Part shown: positions 11,430-20,979 of the stretch, in pieces
Numbering within the stretch: the stretch's first letter is position 1
Layout: every line of letters starts with the position of its first letter
Assembly: GCA_937125395.1 (NCBI GenBank)
Contig: CAKZLI010000021.1
Span: 1 to 64,000 of the forward strand
Source: an uncultured Glaciecola sp.
GTDB lineage: Bacteria > Pseudomonadota > Gammaproteobacteria > Enterobacterales > Alteromonadaceae
Reading direction: 5' to 3'
DNA length: 64,000 bases
The notes under the pieces: generated by a model
Databases searched by the model: none
What the model was told of the DNA's origin: nothing
What the model saw: the letters and a program-made list of their open reading frames with translations, nothing else
Made by a program: the position numbers and the translations under genes

Positions 11430-13472
11430 TTAGGCTGCAATTCCACTGTGTCGTAATAAGGCATCCACTGAAGGCTCGCGCCCTTTAAACGCAATAAATA
11501 ATGCCATTGGCTCAGCACTACCGCCCATTTCAAGTATGTTATGCAAAAATGACTGCCCGGTTTTAGCATCAAAAATGCCATTTTCTTCAAACGCACTAAA
11601 TGCATCAGCCGAAAGTACTTCAGCCCACTTATAACTATAATAACCAGCGGCATATCCACCGGCAAAAATATGCCCAAAACTATTTTGAAAACGGTTAAAT
11701 TCTGGTGGCGTTAATACCGCAATCTCGTCACGAATAGTATTTAAAAACGCTTGCACGTCCACTTTATCAGTCTGCATGTGTAGCTTAAAATCAAACAAAC
11801 TAAACTCTATCTGACGTAGCATTTGCATGGCTGATTGAAAATTCTTTGCTGCTAACATTTTGTCTAACATATCTTTGGGCAGAGGCTCGCCGGTATCGAC
11901 ATGCCCAGATAAAAATTGTAAGGCTTGCGGTTGCCAGCACCAGTTTTCTAAAAATTGACTCGGTAGCTCTACGGCATCCCAAGGAACACCATTGATCCCT
12001 GAGACACCTGATACTTCGATCTTGGTCAGCATATGATGGATCCCATGGCCAAATTCATGAAATAACGTGACCACCTCATCATGGGTAAAACATGCAGGCT
12101 GATCATCAACTGGCCCTGAGAAATTACAAGTCAAGTAGGCAATAGGAGACTGCAATGAACCATCACTGCGACGACGCTTAACACGACATTCATCCATCCA
12201 TGCCCCACCTCGTTTGCCGGCTCTGGCATACAAGTCTAAATAAAAACTACCACGGTATTGGTTATTACTATCATGTATATCAAAATAGCGAACATCACTA
12301 TGCCAGACATCTACATCATGACGTTCGGTGATCACCAAGCCGTATAAACGAGAAACGACCTCAAACAACCCTGGCACCACGTTACTCTCAGGAAAATAGG
12401 GGCGCAATGCTTCATCACTAATGGCGTACTTTTCTTGTTTGAGCTTTTCAGAATAATAGGCAATGTCCCAGGCTTGCAGATTCATACGTCCATATTGTTG
12501 TGCCGCAAACTCGGTGACTTCAGTCAAATCGGCTTGTGCTTGAGTAGCTGACTGTTCCGCTAAATCTGTCAAGAATGCCACAACCTGTTCGGTTGACTCA
12601 GCCATCTTGGTCGCAATAGAACGTTGTGCATATTGTGCAAAACCCAATAATCGAGCAAGCTCCGTACGTAATGATAAGGTTTCATCAATAATATCGGTAT
12701 TATCAAATTCACCGGCATTAGGACCAAGCTCAGAAGCTCGGGTGACATAGGCACGATACATTTCTTCTCGCAATTCACGGTTATCGGCATACGTCATAAT
12801 CGGTAAATAACTGGGGATGTCGAGGGTAAACAGCCAACCTGATAACTCTTTTTGTTGGGCCAGTTGATGTGCCGCAGCCTTAGCTGAATCCGGGACGCCT
12901 GCGAGGGATTTTTCGTCGGTAATGTGCTTTGAAAAGGCCATTGTTGCATCCAACACATGATTAGAAAATGTAGAAGACAATGCTGACATGCGTGCTTTAA
13001 TTCTACCATATTGGACTTTATCGTCAGCATTTAACGCAATACCTGACAAGGTAAAATCTCGCAGCGTATTATCAATCATTTTTTGTTGCGCGGTATCTAG
13101 CGAATCAAATTCGTCACTTGCGCGTAACTGTTGGTATAAACCGAACAAGCCAGCATGTTGACCAACCCAAGTACCGTATTCAGATAACATGGGTAAGCAG
13201 GCATCGTGCGCTGCTCGCCATGTATCATTGCTGAGTACTGAATTCATATGCGAAACCGGTGACCACAGGTCATTGAGGCGAGTATCAACCTCATCAATAT
13301 GCATCACTACGGCATGATAACTTGTGTCTTGCGCAGCGACAACTTGCTCAATAGTTGCTTTACATGTTGCGATTGCCTGACTGATGACCGCTTCAATATC
13401 TTGCGGTTGTATCGCGCTAAAAATGGGTAAACCGACATGATCTATCCATGTATCTGCTATCGATGAAGACAT
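11430..13472 (-). CDS. prlC: Oligopeptidase A (M3 family zinc metallopeptidase)
   Basis: Cytoplasmic thimet-like peptidase that clears signal peptides and small oligopeptides. 680 aa from the ATG at 13472, with AAGGAA six bases upstream; E. coli PrlC is 680 aa. The zinc motif HEFGH is at residues 472-476, with the following ExxxVELPSQFLENW typical of M3. The C-terminal FNRFQNSFGHIFAGGYAAGYYSYKW segment is also characteristic. Divergent from gor with a 206-base spacer. Confidence 0.94.
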   Translation of the reverse strand: MSSSIADTWIDHVGLPIFSAIQPQDIEAVISQAIATCKATIEQVVAAQDTSYHAVVMHIDEVDTRLNDLWSPVSHMNSVLSNDTWRAAHDACLPMLSEYGTWVGQHAGLFGLYQQLRASDEFDSLDTAQQKMIDNTLRDFTLSGIALNADDKVQYGRIKARMSALSSTFSNHVLDATMAFSKHITDEKSLAGVPDSAKAAAHQLAQQKELSGWLFTLDIPSYLPIMTYADNRELREEMYRAYVTRASELGPNAGEFDNTDIIDETLSLRTELARLLGFAQYAQRSIATKMAESTEQVVAFLTDLAEQSATQAQADLTEVTEFAAQQYGRMNLQAWDIAYYSEKLKQEKYAISDEALRPYFPESNVVPGLFEVVSRLYGLVITERHDVDVWHSDVRYFDIHDSNNQYRGSFYLDLYARAGKRGGAWMDECRVKRRRSDGSLQSPIAYLTCNFSGPVDDQPACFTHDEVVTLFHEFGHGIHHMLTKIEVSGVSGINGVPWDAVELPSQFLENWCWQPQALQFLSGHVDTGEPLPKDMLDKMLAAKNFQSAMQMLRQIEFSLFDFKLHMQTDKVDVQAFLNTIRDEIAVLTPPEFNRFQNSFGHIFAGGYAAGYYSYKWAEVLSADAFSAFEENGIFDAKTGQSFLHNILEMGGSAEPMALFIAFKGREPSVDALLRHSGIAA

Positions 13473-13586
13473 AATAATTCCTTGACATAAATGTGCATAA
13501 AACACCTGAGTATGCCTCTATAATTAGGGTTCTTCTTACAAAAAACAATAGTCAATGTTAAAAATGCAATAAGAACTGGTCGTTTT

Positions 13587-13605
13587 AACCAATCAAGTAT
13601 TGGTT
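13587..13605. repeat. Perfect 7-bp inverted repeat in the prlC|gor divergent region
   Basis: AACCAAT (13587-13593) and ATTGGTT (13599-13605) are separated by 5 bases, 73 bases before the gor ATG and 115 before the prlC ATG. It could be an operator shared by the two promoters. No OxyR-like pattern was recognised. Confidence 0.3.
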
Positions 13606-13678
13606 TTAGATTGATTTTGCGCCACACTGACCCTATTAACATTCTCATAATATGACTTTAAATTACATAAGGAATAAC

Positions 13679-15025
13679 ATGACATCTTTTGATTACATTT
13701 GTATTGGTGGTGGTAGCGGTGGAATTGCGTCAGCTAATCGTGCAGCTAAACACGGACAACGCGTGGCATTAATTGAAGCCAAAGCCATTGGCGGTACTTG
13801 CGTCAATGTTGGTTGTGTTCCCAAAAAAGCAATGTGGTTTGGTGCACAAGTTGCCGAAGCCATTCATCGCTATGCGCCTGATTATGGTTTTGATGTCAAA
13901 GTAAATAATTTTAGTTGGGGAACATTAGTAGCTTCACGTGATGCTTATATTGAACGCATCCACCAATCTTATGACCGTGTGTTAGGTAACAGCGGCATTA
14001 CAGTCATTGATGGCTTTGCCAGATTTGTTGATAGCAACACAATTGAAGTCAATGGCGAACGTTACACTGCGCCGCATATCAGTATCGCTACCGGCGGCTA
14101 TCCAATCATTCCTGATATTGAAGGGGCCGATTTGGGTATCACCTCAGATGGATTTTTTGATTTACTCGAACAACCGCAACGCGCTGTTGTCGTGGGAGCC
14201 GGTTATATCGGTGTCGAATTAGCAGGTGTGTTACATTCATTAGGCACGAAAACAAACCTAATCGTACGCAAAGAAAAGCCACTGCGTAATTTTGACGATA
14301 CCATTTCTGATACGCTAGTTGAAATCATGGCAGAAGATGGCCCAAGCTTAATCAATCATGCCAATGTCACAAATGTTGTTAAACAAGCCGACGATAGCTT
14401 AATAGTCACCTTAGATACAGGCGTGAAGATTGAAACTGACGCATTAATTTGGGCAATAGGTCGCGCGCCAGCAAACCAGAACATAGGGCTGGAGCACACA
14501 GATGTGCAGCTTGATGATCGTGGTTATATTGTCGTCGATGAGTATCAAAACACCACCGCCAAAGGGATTTATGCATTAGGTGATAATATTGGTAAAATCG
14601 ACTTAACGCCGGTTGCTGTTAAAGCGGGACGTTTACTATCAGAACGCTTGTTCAATGGTCAAACTGACGCAAAAATGGACTATACATTAATACCCACGGT
14701 GGTCTTTTCCCACCCACCAATAGGTACGATGGGCTTAACTGAAGCAGAAGCCATTGCCCAATACGGTAAAGAAAACGTGACCATATACAATTCAAGCTTT
14801 GGTGCGATGTATACCGCGGTGACTCGTCATCGTCAAACCACGACTATGAAGCTAATCTGTGCTGGTGACAATGAGAAAGTCGTTGGTTTACATGGTATTG
14901 GTCATGGTATGGATGAGATATTACAAGGCTTTGGTGTCGCCATCAAAATGGGTGCAACTAAGGCTGATTTTGATGCCTGTGTCGCTATCCATCCGACCAG
15001 TGGTGAAGAATTTGTTACCATGTAA
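13679..15025 (+). CDS. gor: Glutathione-disulfide reductase
   Basis: FAD/NADPH disulfide reductase that regenerates GSH. 448 aa (E. coli 450) from the ATG at 13679, with AAGGAA upstream. Visible: FAD motif GGGSGG (residues 10-15), redox-active disulfide [13 protein letters not shown] (C41, C46), NADPH-binding [11 protein letters not shown], a second FAD motif IYALGDN, and catalytic H438 in [20 protein letters not shown] follows the NADPH motif, as in glutathione reductases. Single gene between prlC (divergent) and the large amidohydrolase gene. Confidence 0.95.
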   Translation: MTSFDYICIGGGSGGIASANRAAKHGQRVALIEAKAIGGTCVNVGCVPKKAMWFGAQVAEAIHRYAPDYGFDVKVNNFSWGTLVASRDAYIERIHQSYDRVLGNSGITVIDGFARFVDSNTIEVNGERYTAPHISIATGGYPIIPDIEGADLGITSDGFFDLLEQPQRAVVVGAGYIGVELAGVLHSLGTKTNLIVRKEKPLRNFDDTISDTLVEIMAEDGPSLINHANVTNVVKQADDSLIVTLDTGVKIETDALIWAIGRAPANQNIGLEHTDVQLDDRGYIVVDEYQNTTAKGIYALGDNIGKIDLTPVAVKAGRLLSERLFNGQTDAKMDYTLIPTVVFSHPPIGTMGLTEAEAIAQYGKENVTIYNSSFGAMYTAVTRHRQTTTMKLICAGDNEKVVGLHGIGHGMDEILQGFGVAIKMGATKADFDACVAIHPTSGEEFVTM

Positions 15026-15081
15026 TTAACAAATTGAATAGTGTATAGTCATGGGTAATTTTTTAGCTTTGGAATAACAAT

Positions 15082-18000
15082 ATGAATATTACCCCACAGC
15101 GTCTGCGTGCGAGTTTACTCGGTGGCGCACTATTTCTTTCTGGTGCGTTAGTTAGTGTGCCGATTTTTGCTCAAGATCCTGAGGCAACAGAACAAACGGT
15201 GACCGATGAAAAATCGAATAAACGTTTTGCCGAATGGGATGTGCTCAAGCCACCTTTTCCATTAAATACTGTCAACATAAAGAGTAATGAAATCACTTGG
15301 GCAAGTTTAGATGTGACCCCTGATGGCAAGCACATTGTGTTTGATACATTGGGCGATATTTTTATCAGTCCGATGGATGGGGGTGATGCACAAGCGTTGA
15401 CTCAAGATTTTGCTTGGAATATACATCCCGCAGTCAGCCCTGATGGCAAACAAGTGGCTTTTATTTCTGATCGCGATGGTTTGTCTAACGTTTGGGTCAT
15501 GAACATCGACGGCACTGAGCTACGTCAGGTGACTAAAGAAAAAAATAACATTATTCATTCTCCTAAATGGAGTCCTGATGGTCAGTATATTGTGGTAACA
15601 AAAGGCATCATGTCTAGTCGCAGTATCCCAGCTGGCGAAATCTGGATGTATCATCATACTGGCGGAACCGGACTGGCGATCAAAAAACGCGTCAATGGAT
15701 TAAAAGACCAAAAGAACATTGCTGATCCTGCTTTTTCTCCAGACGGCCAATATATTTATTATACTCAAGATGTTACTGGTGGTTTTCGCTTTAGTTATAA
15801 CCGTGACCCATTAACATCTGTGTTTGCGATTACGCGTTTTGACCGTGCAACTGGTGAAGAAGAGCGCTTTATTTCAGGTACAGGCGGTGCAGTTGTGCCG
15901 ACCCCTTCGCCTAATGGCAAACACATTGCCTTTATCCGACGTATCCAAGAAAAAACAGCGTTATTTATTAAAGATCTCGCAACCGGTACAGAAACCGCCG
16001 TGTTTAAAGATCTTGAACGAGACATGCAAGAAGGCTTTGGTTCGGAAGGCTACTTTAGTTATTTTGATTGGACGCCTGACAGCGAAGCGTTAGTCTTTTG
16101 GACTGCAGGAAAAATACACCGCTTACAAGTAAGTGACCAGTCACTTACTACGCTAAATATCCATCTCAACAGTCAACTACAATACGCAGATGCTGTCAGA
16201 TTTGATGTTGATGTGGCTCCTGATTCATTTAATACCAAAATGCTTCGTTGGTCACAAAAATCACCGGATGGCAAAACAGCTTTATTTCAAGCGTTGGGTA
16301 AGTTGTATGTGCGCGATCTTAAATCAGGTAAAACCAAACGTTTAACCAAACAAACCGAACATGATGAATATTTTCCAAGATATTCTAATGATGGTAAACG
16401 CATTGTATACACGACATGGCATGACCAAGAGCTAGGTTCGGTTCGCATTGTGTCTGCCCGTGGTGGCAAAGGCAAAGTGATTACTGACCAGCCAGGACAC
16501 TATGTAGAGACTGCATTTTCATCCGATGGCGAGTGGATCACGTATCGTAAATTTACAGGTGGGTATTTATTAGACCCAACCTATTCTGTCGAACCCGGTT
16601 TATATGTTCATAATCTGGATGATGACTCGACACGACGTGTCAGCAAAAAAGGCATGCAACCGCATTTTGCCGGTGATAATCAACGTGTGTACTTTACTGA
16701 ATATGTCTCTGGCACACCTTACAGTGAGACACAACTTTCAAGTGTAGATTTACGTGGTGAGGATAAACGCACACACCTATATGGTGCAGATAAGGTAAGT
16801 GAGTACCGACTATCACATGATAAGCAATGGGTTGCCTTTGTATACCAATACAATACTTATGTGGTGCCATTCGTCGACAATGGTAAAAAAATCACCATTA
16901 GCCCAACTATGACAGCCTTACCCGTTACACAAATCTCAGCGCGTGCCGGTGAATATTTAAATTGGGCTCCTGATAATCAATCTTTAACTTGGTTTCATGG
17001 TCCGTATTTGTACGAACAATCATTGGCGCAAGCATTTGAGTTTGTTGGCTCGACCAACACAGATGCCCCATCAAAAATGAGTGAACCGGTCACAGCAGGT
17101 ATTAATCTATCCTTTGCTCATCCTAGCAAAAAAGCACAAGGCTACACGGCGATTATTGGCGGAAATATTGTGACCATGCGCGATGCCGATAACAAGCAAG
17201 AAGTTATCAGCAACGGTGTGGTACTAATCAAAGACAATATAATTGAAGCGGTTGGCAGTGCAGATGGCATAACAATCCCTGAAGGCGCCTTACGCATAGA
17301 TGCACGTGGTCAAACCGTTATCCCAGGACTAATTGATACGCACGCTCATGGCTCTCAAGGGCGTAACGAGATCATCCCACAACAGAACTGGTCACAATTT
17401 TCTAACCTAGCATTTGGTGTGACCACAATCCATGATCCATCCAATGATACGACTGAGATTTTTGCGGCGGCGGAATTACAACGTGCAGGTCTTCGAGTTG
17501 GACCACGTGTATATTCAACGGGAACGATTTTGTATGGTGCGGAGGGTCTAGGTTATAAAGCGATCATCAATGATTTTGAAGATGCGTATTTCCATGTACA
17601 GCGATTGAAAGATGTCGGTGCAATCTCGGTCAAATCTTACAACCAACCTCGTCGTGATCAACGCCAGTGGGTGTTACAGGCTGCACGTGAATTAAATATG
17701 ATGGTTGTGCCAGAAGGAGGGGGTAAATTACAGCAAAATTTATCCATGCTGGTTGATGGTCACACTGGATTGGAGCATTCGTTACCTATCGCCCGTGGCT
17801 ACGATGATTTAACCCAATTATGGTCTGCAACAAAATTTGGTTACACCCCTACGTTTGTCGTCTCGTACGGTGGTTTGATGGGTGAAGAGTATTGGTATGA
17901 CCGAACCAATGTGTGGCAAAACGAACGTCTTTTGCGTTATACCCCGCATACATTACTAGATCGCCGTTCTATTCGTCGCCCGACAGCACCTGACGAGCAA

Positions 18001-18459
18001 TACAATCACATCGAAGTAGCAAAATACGCGAAAACATTACGTGATAATGGTGTGGGCGTGCATATTGGTGCTCACGGTCAACGTGAAGGTTTAGCTGCGC
18101 ATTGGGAGCTGTGGATCATGGCTCAAGGTGGCTTTACGCCTTGGGAGGCTCTGCGCGGTGGTACGATTGATGGAGCACGTCATTTAGGTATGGAGCAGCA
18201 GATCGGTAGCATTGAAGTAGGAAAAGTAGCAGATATTGTCTTGATTGAAGGAGATGTACTCACCGACATTAAACGCAGTGAATATGTTTCTCATACAATC
18301 ATCAATGGGCGTGTATTTGTTGCTGAAACAATGCAAGAGCTAGGTAAAAAATCGTCTCCTACACCGTTTTTCTTTAACGATGATAATAGCCAATTTATGC
18401 CCCAAGCAACACAATTAGAAGTGGATGCTAAAGCTGGCAAATATCATTGGGTACATTAA
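15082..18459 (+). CDS. Exported PD40 beta-propeller / amidohydrolase fusion protein
   Basis: 1125 aa. Signal peptide at residues 1-30 (ends IFAQ). Residues about 60-650 contain TolB/PD40-type blades with repeated SPDGK/F-SDG motifs (SPDGKQVAFISDRDG, WSPDGQYIVVT, FSPDGQYIYYT, SNDGKRIVYT). Residues about 690-1090 are a metal-dependent amidohydrolase: GLIDTHAHG with H754 and H756, K851 in VKSYNQ as a possible carboxylated lysine, H894/H899 in HTGLEHS, H994/H998 in HIGAHGQ, and a C-terminal GSIEVGKVADIVLIEGD. Likely a periplasmic hydrolase acting on an amide, peptide or cyclic substrate; the true substrate cannot be read from sequence. It appears monocistronic. Confidence 0.87.
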   Translation: MNITPQRLRASLLGGALFLSGALVSVPIFAQDPEATEQTVTDEKSNKRFAEWDVLKPPFPLNTVNIKSNEITWASLDVTPDGKHIVFDTLGDIFISPMDGGDAQALTQDFAWNIHPAVSPDGKQVAFISDRDGLSNVWVMNIDGTELRQVTKEKNNIIHSPKWSPDGQYIVVTKGIMSSRSIPAGEIWMYHHTGGTGLAIKKRVNGLKDQKNIADPAFSPDGQYIYYTQDVTGGFRFSYNRDPLTSVFAITRFDRATGEEERFISGTGGAVVPTPSPNGKHIAFIRRIQEKTALFIKDLATGTETAVFKDLERDMQEGFGSEGYFSYFDWTPDSEALVFWTAGKIHRLQVSDQSLTTLNIHLNSQLQYADAVRFDVDVAPDSFNTKMLRWSQKSPDGKTALFQALGKLYVRDLKSGKTKRLTKQTEHDEYFPRYSNDGKRIVYTTWHDQELGSVRIVSARGGKGKVITDQPGHYVETAFSSDGEWITYRKFTGGYLLDPTYSVEPGLYVHNLDDDSTRRVSKKGMQPHFAGDNQRVYFTEYVSGTPYSETQLSSVDLRGEDKRTHLYGADKVSEYRLSHDKQWVAFVYQYNTYVVPFVDNGKKITISPTMTALPVTQISARAGEYLNWAPDNQSLTWFHGPYLYEQSLAQAFEFVGSTNTDAPSKMSEPVTAGINLSFAHPSKKAQGYTAIIGGNIVTMRDADNKQEVISNGVVLIKDNIIEAVGSADGITIPEGALRIDARGQTVIPGLIDTHAHGSQGRNEIIPQQNWSQFSNLAFGVTTIHDPSNDTTEIFAAAELQRAGLRVGPRVYSTGTILYGAEGLGYKAIINDFEDAYFHVQRLKDVGAISVKSYNQPRRDQRQWVLQAARELNMMVVPEGGGKLQQNLSMLVDGHTGLEHSLPIARGYDDLTQLWSATKFGYTPTFVVSYGGLMGEEYWYDRTNVWQNERLLRYTPHTLLDRRSIRRPTAPDEQYNHIEVAKYAKTLRDNGVGVHIGAHGQREGLAAHWELWIMAQGGFTPWEALRGGTIDGARHLGMEQQIGSIEVGKVADIVLIEGDVLTDIKRSEYVSHTIINGRVFVAETMQELGKKSSPTPFFFNDDNSQFMPQATQLEVDAKAGKYHWVH

Positions 18460-18505
18460 TTCATTGATGTATTAACAACTAGTTTGAGCGCAGGTGTCTG
18501 ATGGA

Positions 18506-19402
18506 TTACCACAGGCACCAATGCGTCGTTCCCTGCTTTTCTAAAAATATCTCAGCTTGATCTCCTTGTAATAATGCCAAAGTTGCTAATAATCCAGCTT
18601 GAGTGCAATTTTCACCTGCAACCGTGACTGAACGGGGTGCACCTGTCACTGGATAACCGGTTTGAGGATTAAGTACATGACTATATCGGATACCATCCTT
18701 TATTAAATACCGCCTCGCATCACCACTGGTAGCTAAACCACCTTGTGCAATTGTGACCGATAGTTGACTGTCTTTCTCTGGATTAGGATGCTCAATACCT
18801 ACGAACCAATATGGTTGATTTTGACGTGGATGAGAAACCGCAATATCGCCGCCAAAATTAACTAAAACAGAACACTTGGGAGCAATCTTTGTTGCAACCT
18901 GAACACAGCTATCAACAGCGTATTCTTTACCTATCCCTCCCAAATCAATGGCGTAACCGGGTGGTAATCGAACATTGTCTTGCGTTAATCTTATATTTTG
19001 CCAGCCGCAATAAGCTAAACACTCTTTAATCATTCTTGCAGAAGGTAATAAGCTTGAACCATCAAAATGCCATATGTTACCCAACACACCGGATGTTATA
19101 TCAAACAGACCCTCACTGACTTCAAAACATGTGTTAGCTAAAGTTAATAGGTGCCATGTTTCGCTATCTATGCTTACTGAATTGCCTTGAGCATGGTTGA
19201 TACGATAAATAATATTATCAACACGGTAGCGCGAATATTTTTGTTCAATACGCCAAGCTTCATTCGCGATAGCTTGTGCGATATGCATTGCCAACTCAAT
19301 ATCTTCACTTTCTACTAATACCTCACATAATGAGGCCATAGCCTCAAAATGAACACTGATATGATCATTGCGAAGTACTGGCGAGATTTGTTGGTTATGC
19401 AT
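18506..19402 (-). CDS. ApbE-family FAD:protein FMN transferase
   Basis: 298 aa. Family motifs are present: DLGGIGKEYAVD, VNFGGDIAV, and the FAD/Mg site LATSGDARRYLIKDG followed by SHVLNPQTGYPV. ApbE proteins attach FMN by a phosphoester bond to Thr/Ser in a D-x-x-S/T-G-A-T/S motif of target proteins, normally outside the cytoplasm. Unusually, no signal peptide or lipobox is visible at the N-terminus (MHNQQISPVLRNDHIS). Last gene of the tlpA-DUF4266-DUF3570-apbE unit; its ATG shares one base with the preceding stop (TAATG). The neighbouring DUF3570 protein carries a candidate target motif. Confidence 0.9.
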   Translation of the reverse strand: MHNQQISPVLRNDHISVHFEAMASLCEVLVESEDIELAMHIAQAIANEAWRIEQKYSRYRVDNIIYRINHAQGNSVSIDSETWHLLTLANTCFEVSEGLFDITSGVLGNIWHFDGSSLLPSARMIKECLAYCGWQNIRLTQDNVRLPPGYAIDLGGIGKEYAVDSCVQVATKIAPKCSVLVNFGGDIAVSHPRQNQPYWFVGIEHPNPEKDSQLSVTIAQGGLATSGDARRYLIKDGIRYSHVLNPQTGYPVTGAPRSVTVAGENCTQAGLLATLALLQGDQAEIFLEKQGTTHWCLW

Positions 19403-20754
19403 TAAAATTGATAATTAAATTGAACAATTAATGCTTTAATACTAGGGTATAAGTCTAATTCTGCTAATTGCCCAGGTGCATCAAAACCAGCATTTTTTGG
19501 ATCTTGTTGATAATACTCAACTCGCACAGCCCATGCATTCCCATTAGTCATTTTACTGCCATATTTTATCCCTAACGTAATCGCATCCATTTCACCTAAA
19601 CGATAGTCAGCACTCGCAAAAGAAGGTAGAAGGCTAGTATTCAACAAAAACGGTTGATAGAACTCTGCAGCACTTTGCTGATAAATCCTTAGATGTGGTT
19701 GAATATAGCTTTCATTCGATATTTCAAAGCGTAACCTTGACTCTATAGTATGTGATTGAATATCCCAATCATCCTGAGCGTAGCGATAAGATATATCAAT
19801 AACCCCATTATCCATCGCATATTTAGTTTGCCAATACATATTATGTTTAGTGCGTGAGTCAGGGCGAGATTCAAATAAGGTATCTTGGACAACTCCTTGA
19901 TCAGAGATAACACTAATTAATTTATATGGGTCGTTAAGATAACCATCAGAAATAGATAAGCCGTAATTGAATTGCATAATGGTTCGACGATTAATTATCT
20001 GTGTTATACCAATTAACACATCAACAGTGTCTTTATCTTGGCTACTTTCACGCTGTTCGTAACTTAACTCATGTGCTGTGTATTCAGGGTTGTCTACTTG
20101 ATCAGTATTACCATGATCATCATCGTCATCGTCATCGTATAATGATAAATCACTTAATATAGACATACTGCTTAACCTATCTGGCGTTCCACCGACTGGA
20201 TCGATACTATCTAACTGATAAGATAGGCCTGCAGATAGTGTGGTGTTTTTTTTATTAATATCACGCGCTATTGAAGCATTAATGCCCATCGACAAATAAT
20301 CATATTCTTTAGAAATATGGACGCCAGCGGAACCTCGCATATCTTGAGCTATAGGCTGTGTCCATTGTGCATTCACCTGTACTCTTGAATCTTTAAACGT
20401 ATCATCTAGCGGTGTTTCGCCAACTGCAACGCTATATCCCCCCTTACCAGAGGGGCGAGAAAATGTTTGGTTCTCATTTTGCGGGACAGCACCAGTACCA
20501 GATGCTCCCGTTAGTCCATCGAATGTCACTTTACCGTTAAAAATATGATCGTCACCAAAATCTTTAGTAGCACTAACAACACCTTCAATCAAACTTACTC
20601 TATCCACCTCACCATAATATAAAATAGCCGTATCAAACTGCCATTCATTTTGATTATTGTCATTAGCTTGTGTAGCTAAGCTAGTTGTTCCTAGCAAAGC
20701 ACATGTCGCAGCCGCTAAAGTAGTTGCGATATTTGAATTTTTATTTAATTGCAT
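19402..20754 (-). CDS. DUF3570 family outer-membrane protein
   Basis: 450 aa from the ATG at 20754, which sits 6 bases after AGGAGG; a TTG 6 bases earlier lies next to that site. Signal peptide to about residue 30 (ends ATQA). The rest is beta-rich with alternating residues and ends VQFNYQF, suggesting an outer-membrane barrel. Residues 79-85 read DGLTGAS, close to the FMN-attachment motif used by ApbE enzymes. A seven-Asp run (residues 207-213) lies in a loop. DUF3570 proteins often sit with DUF4266 and ApbE; the biochemical role is not known to me. Overlaps DUF4266 upstream and apbE downstream. Confidence 0.85.
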   Translation of the reverse strand: MQLNKNSNIATTLAAATCALLGTTSLATQANDNNQNEWQFDTAILYYGEVDRVSLIEGVVSATKDFGDDHIFNGKVTFDGLTGASGTGAVPQNENQTFSRPSGKGGYSVAVGETPLDDTFKDSRVQVNAQWTQPIAQDMRGSAGVHISKEYDYLSMGINASIARDINKKNTTLSAGLSYQLDSIDPVGGTPDRLSSMSILSDLSLYDDDDDDDHGNTDQVDNPEYTAHELSYEQRESSQDKDTVDVLIGITQIINRRTIMQFNYGLSISDGYLNDPYKLISVISDQGVVQDTLFESRPDSRTKHNMYWQTKYAMDNGVIDISYRYAQDDWDIQSHTIESRLRFEISNESYIQPHLRIYQQSAAEFYQPFLLNTSLLPSFASADYRLGEMDAITLGIKYGSKMTNGNAWAVRVEYYQQDPKNAGFDAPGQLAELDLYPSIKALIVQFNYQF

Positions 20755-20969
20755 CCGCAACCTCCTCCGGCAAAAGCTCTGCCACCGGACGTAGCTTCTT
20801 TCGAGAAGTAAATGTGGTCATCTAAAGCTAAATCGACACCTTCAGCACTTAAGCTCATCGATTCTTTCGCTAATAAATCGCGCTCCCAAGGCTTAACGCC
20901 TAAGCTAGCACAACCAGCCACTTGAGTTATTATGATTCCGACAACGGTCAACTTAGCTATTTTTTTCAT
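20745..20969 (-). CDS. DUF4266 small lipoprotein with GGGCGCN tail
   Basis: 74 aa. Lipoprotein signal with C20 in the lipobox VAGC, so a lipid-anchored periplasmic peptide of about 54 residues. The mature part has KPWERDLLAK, a short acidic stretch (LALDDHIYFSKE) and a C-terminus GGGCGCN with C71 and C73. Two cysteines at the tail beside a TlpA thioredoxin suggest a thiol-disulfide or metal role, which is inference. The codons for the three glycines (GGAGGAGGT) also form the Shine-Dalgarno of the DUF3570 gene, whose start lies inside this gene. Ten bases after tlpA. Confidence 0.85.
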   Translation of the reverse strand: MKKIAKLTVVGIIITQVAGCASLGVKPWERDLLAKESMSLSAEGVDLALDDHIYFSKEATSGGRAFAGGGCGCN

Positions 20970-20979
20970 GGCCTATTCC

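Noticed and set aside
13457..13648. 63-residue open frame on the - strand upstream of prlC
   Set aside because: It overlaps the prlC start in another frame, has odd composition and no ribosome site; it reads as intergenic.
15026..15081. Terminator after gor
   Set aside because: A T-run at about 15059-15064 has no stem before it.
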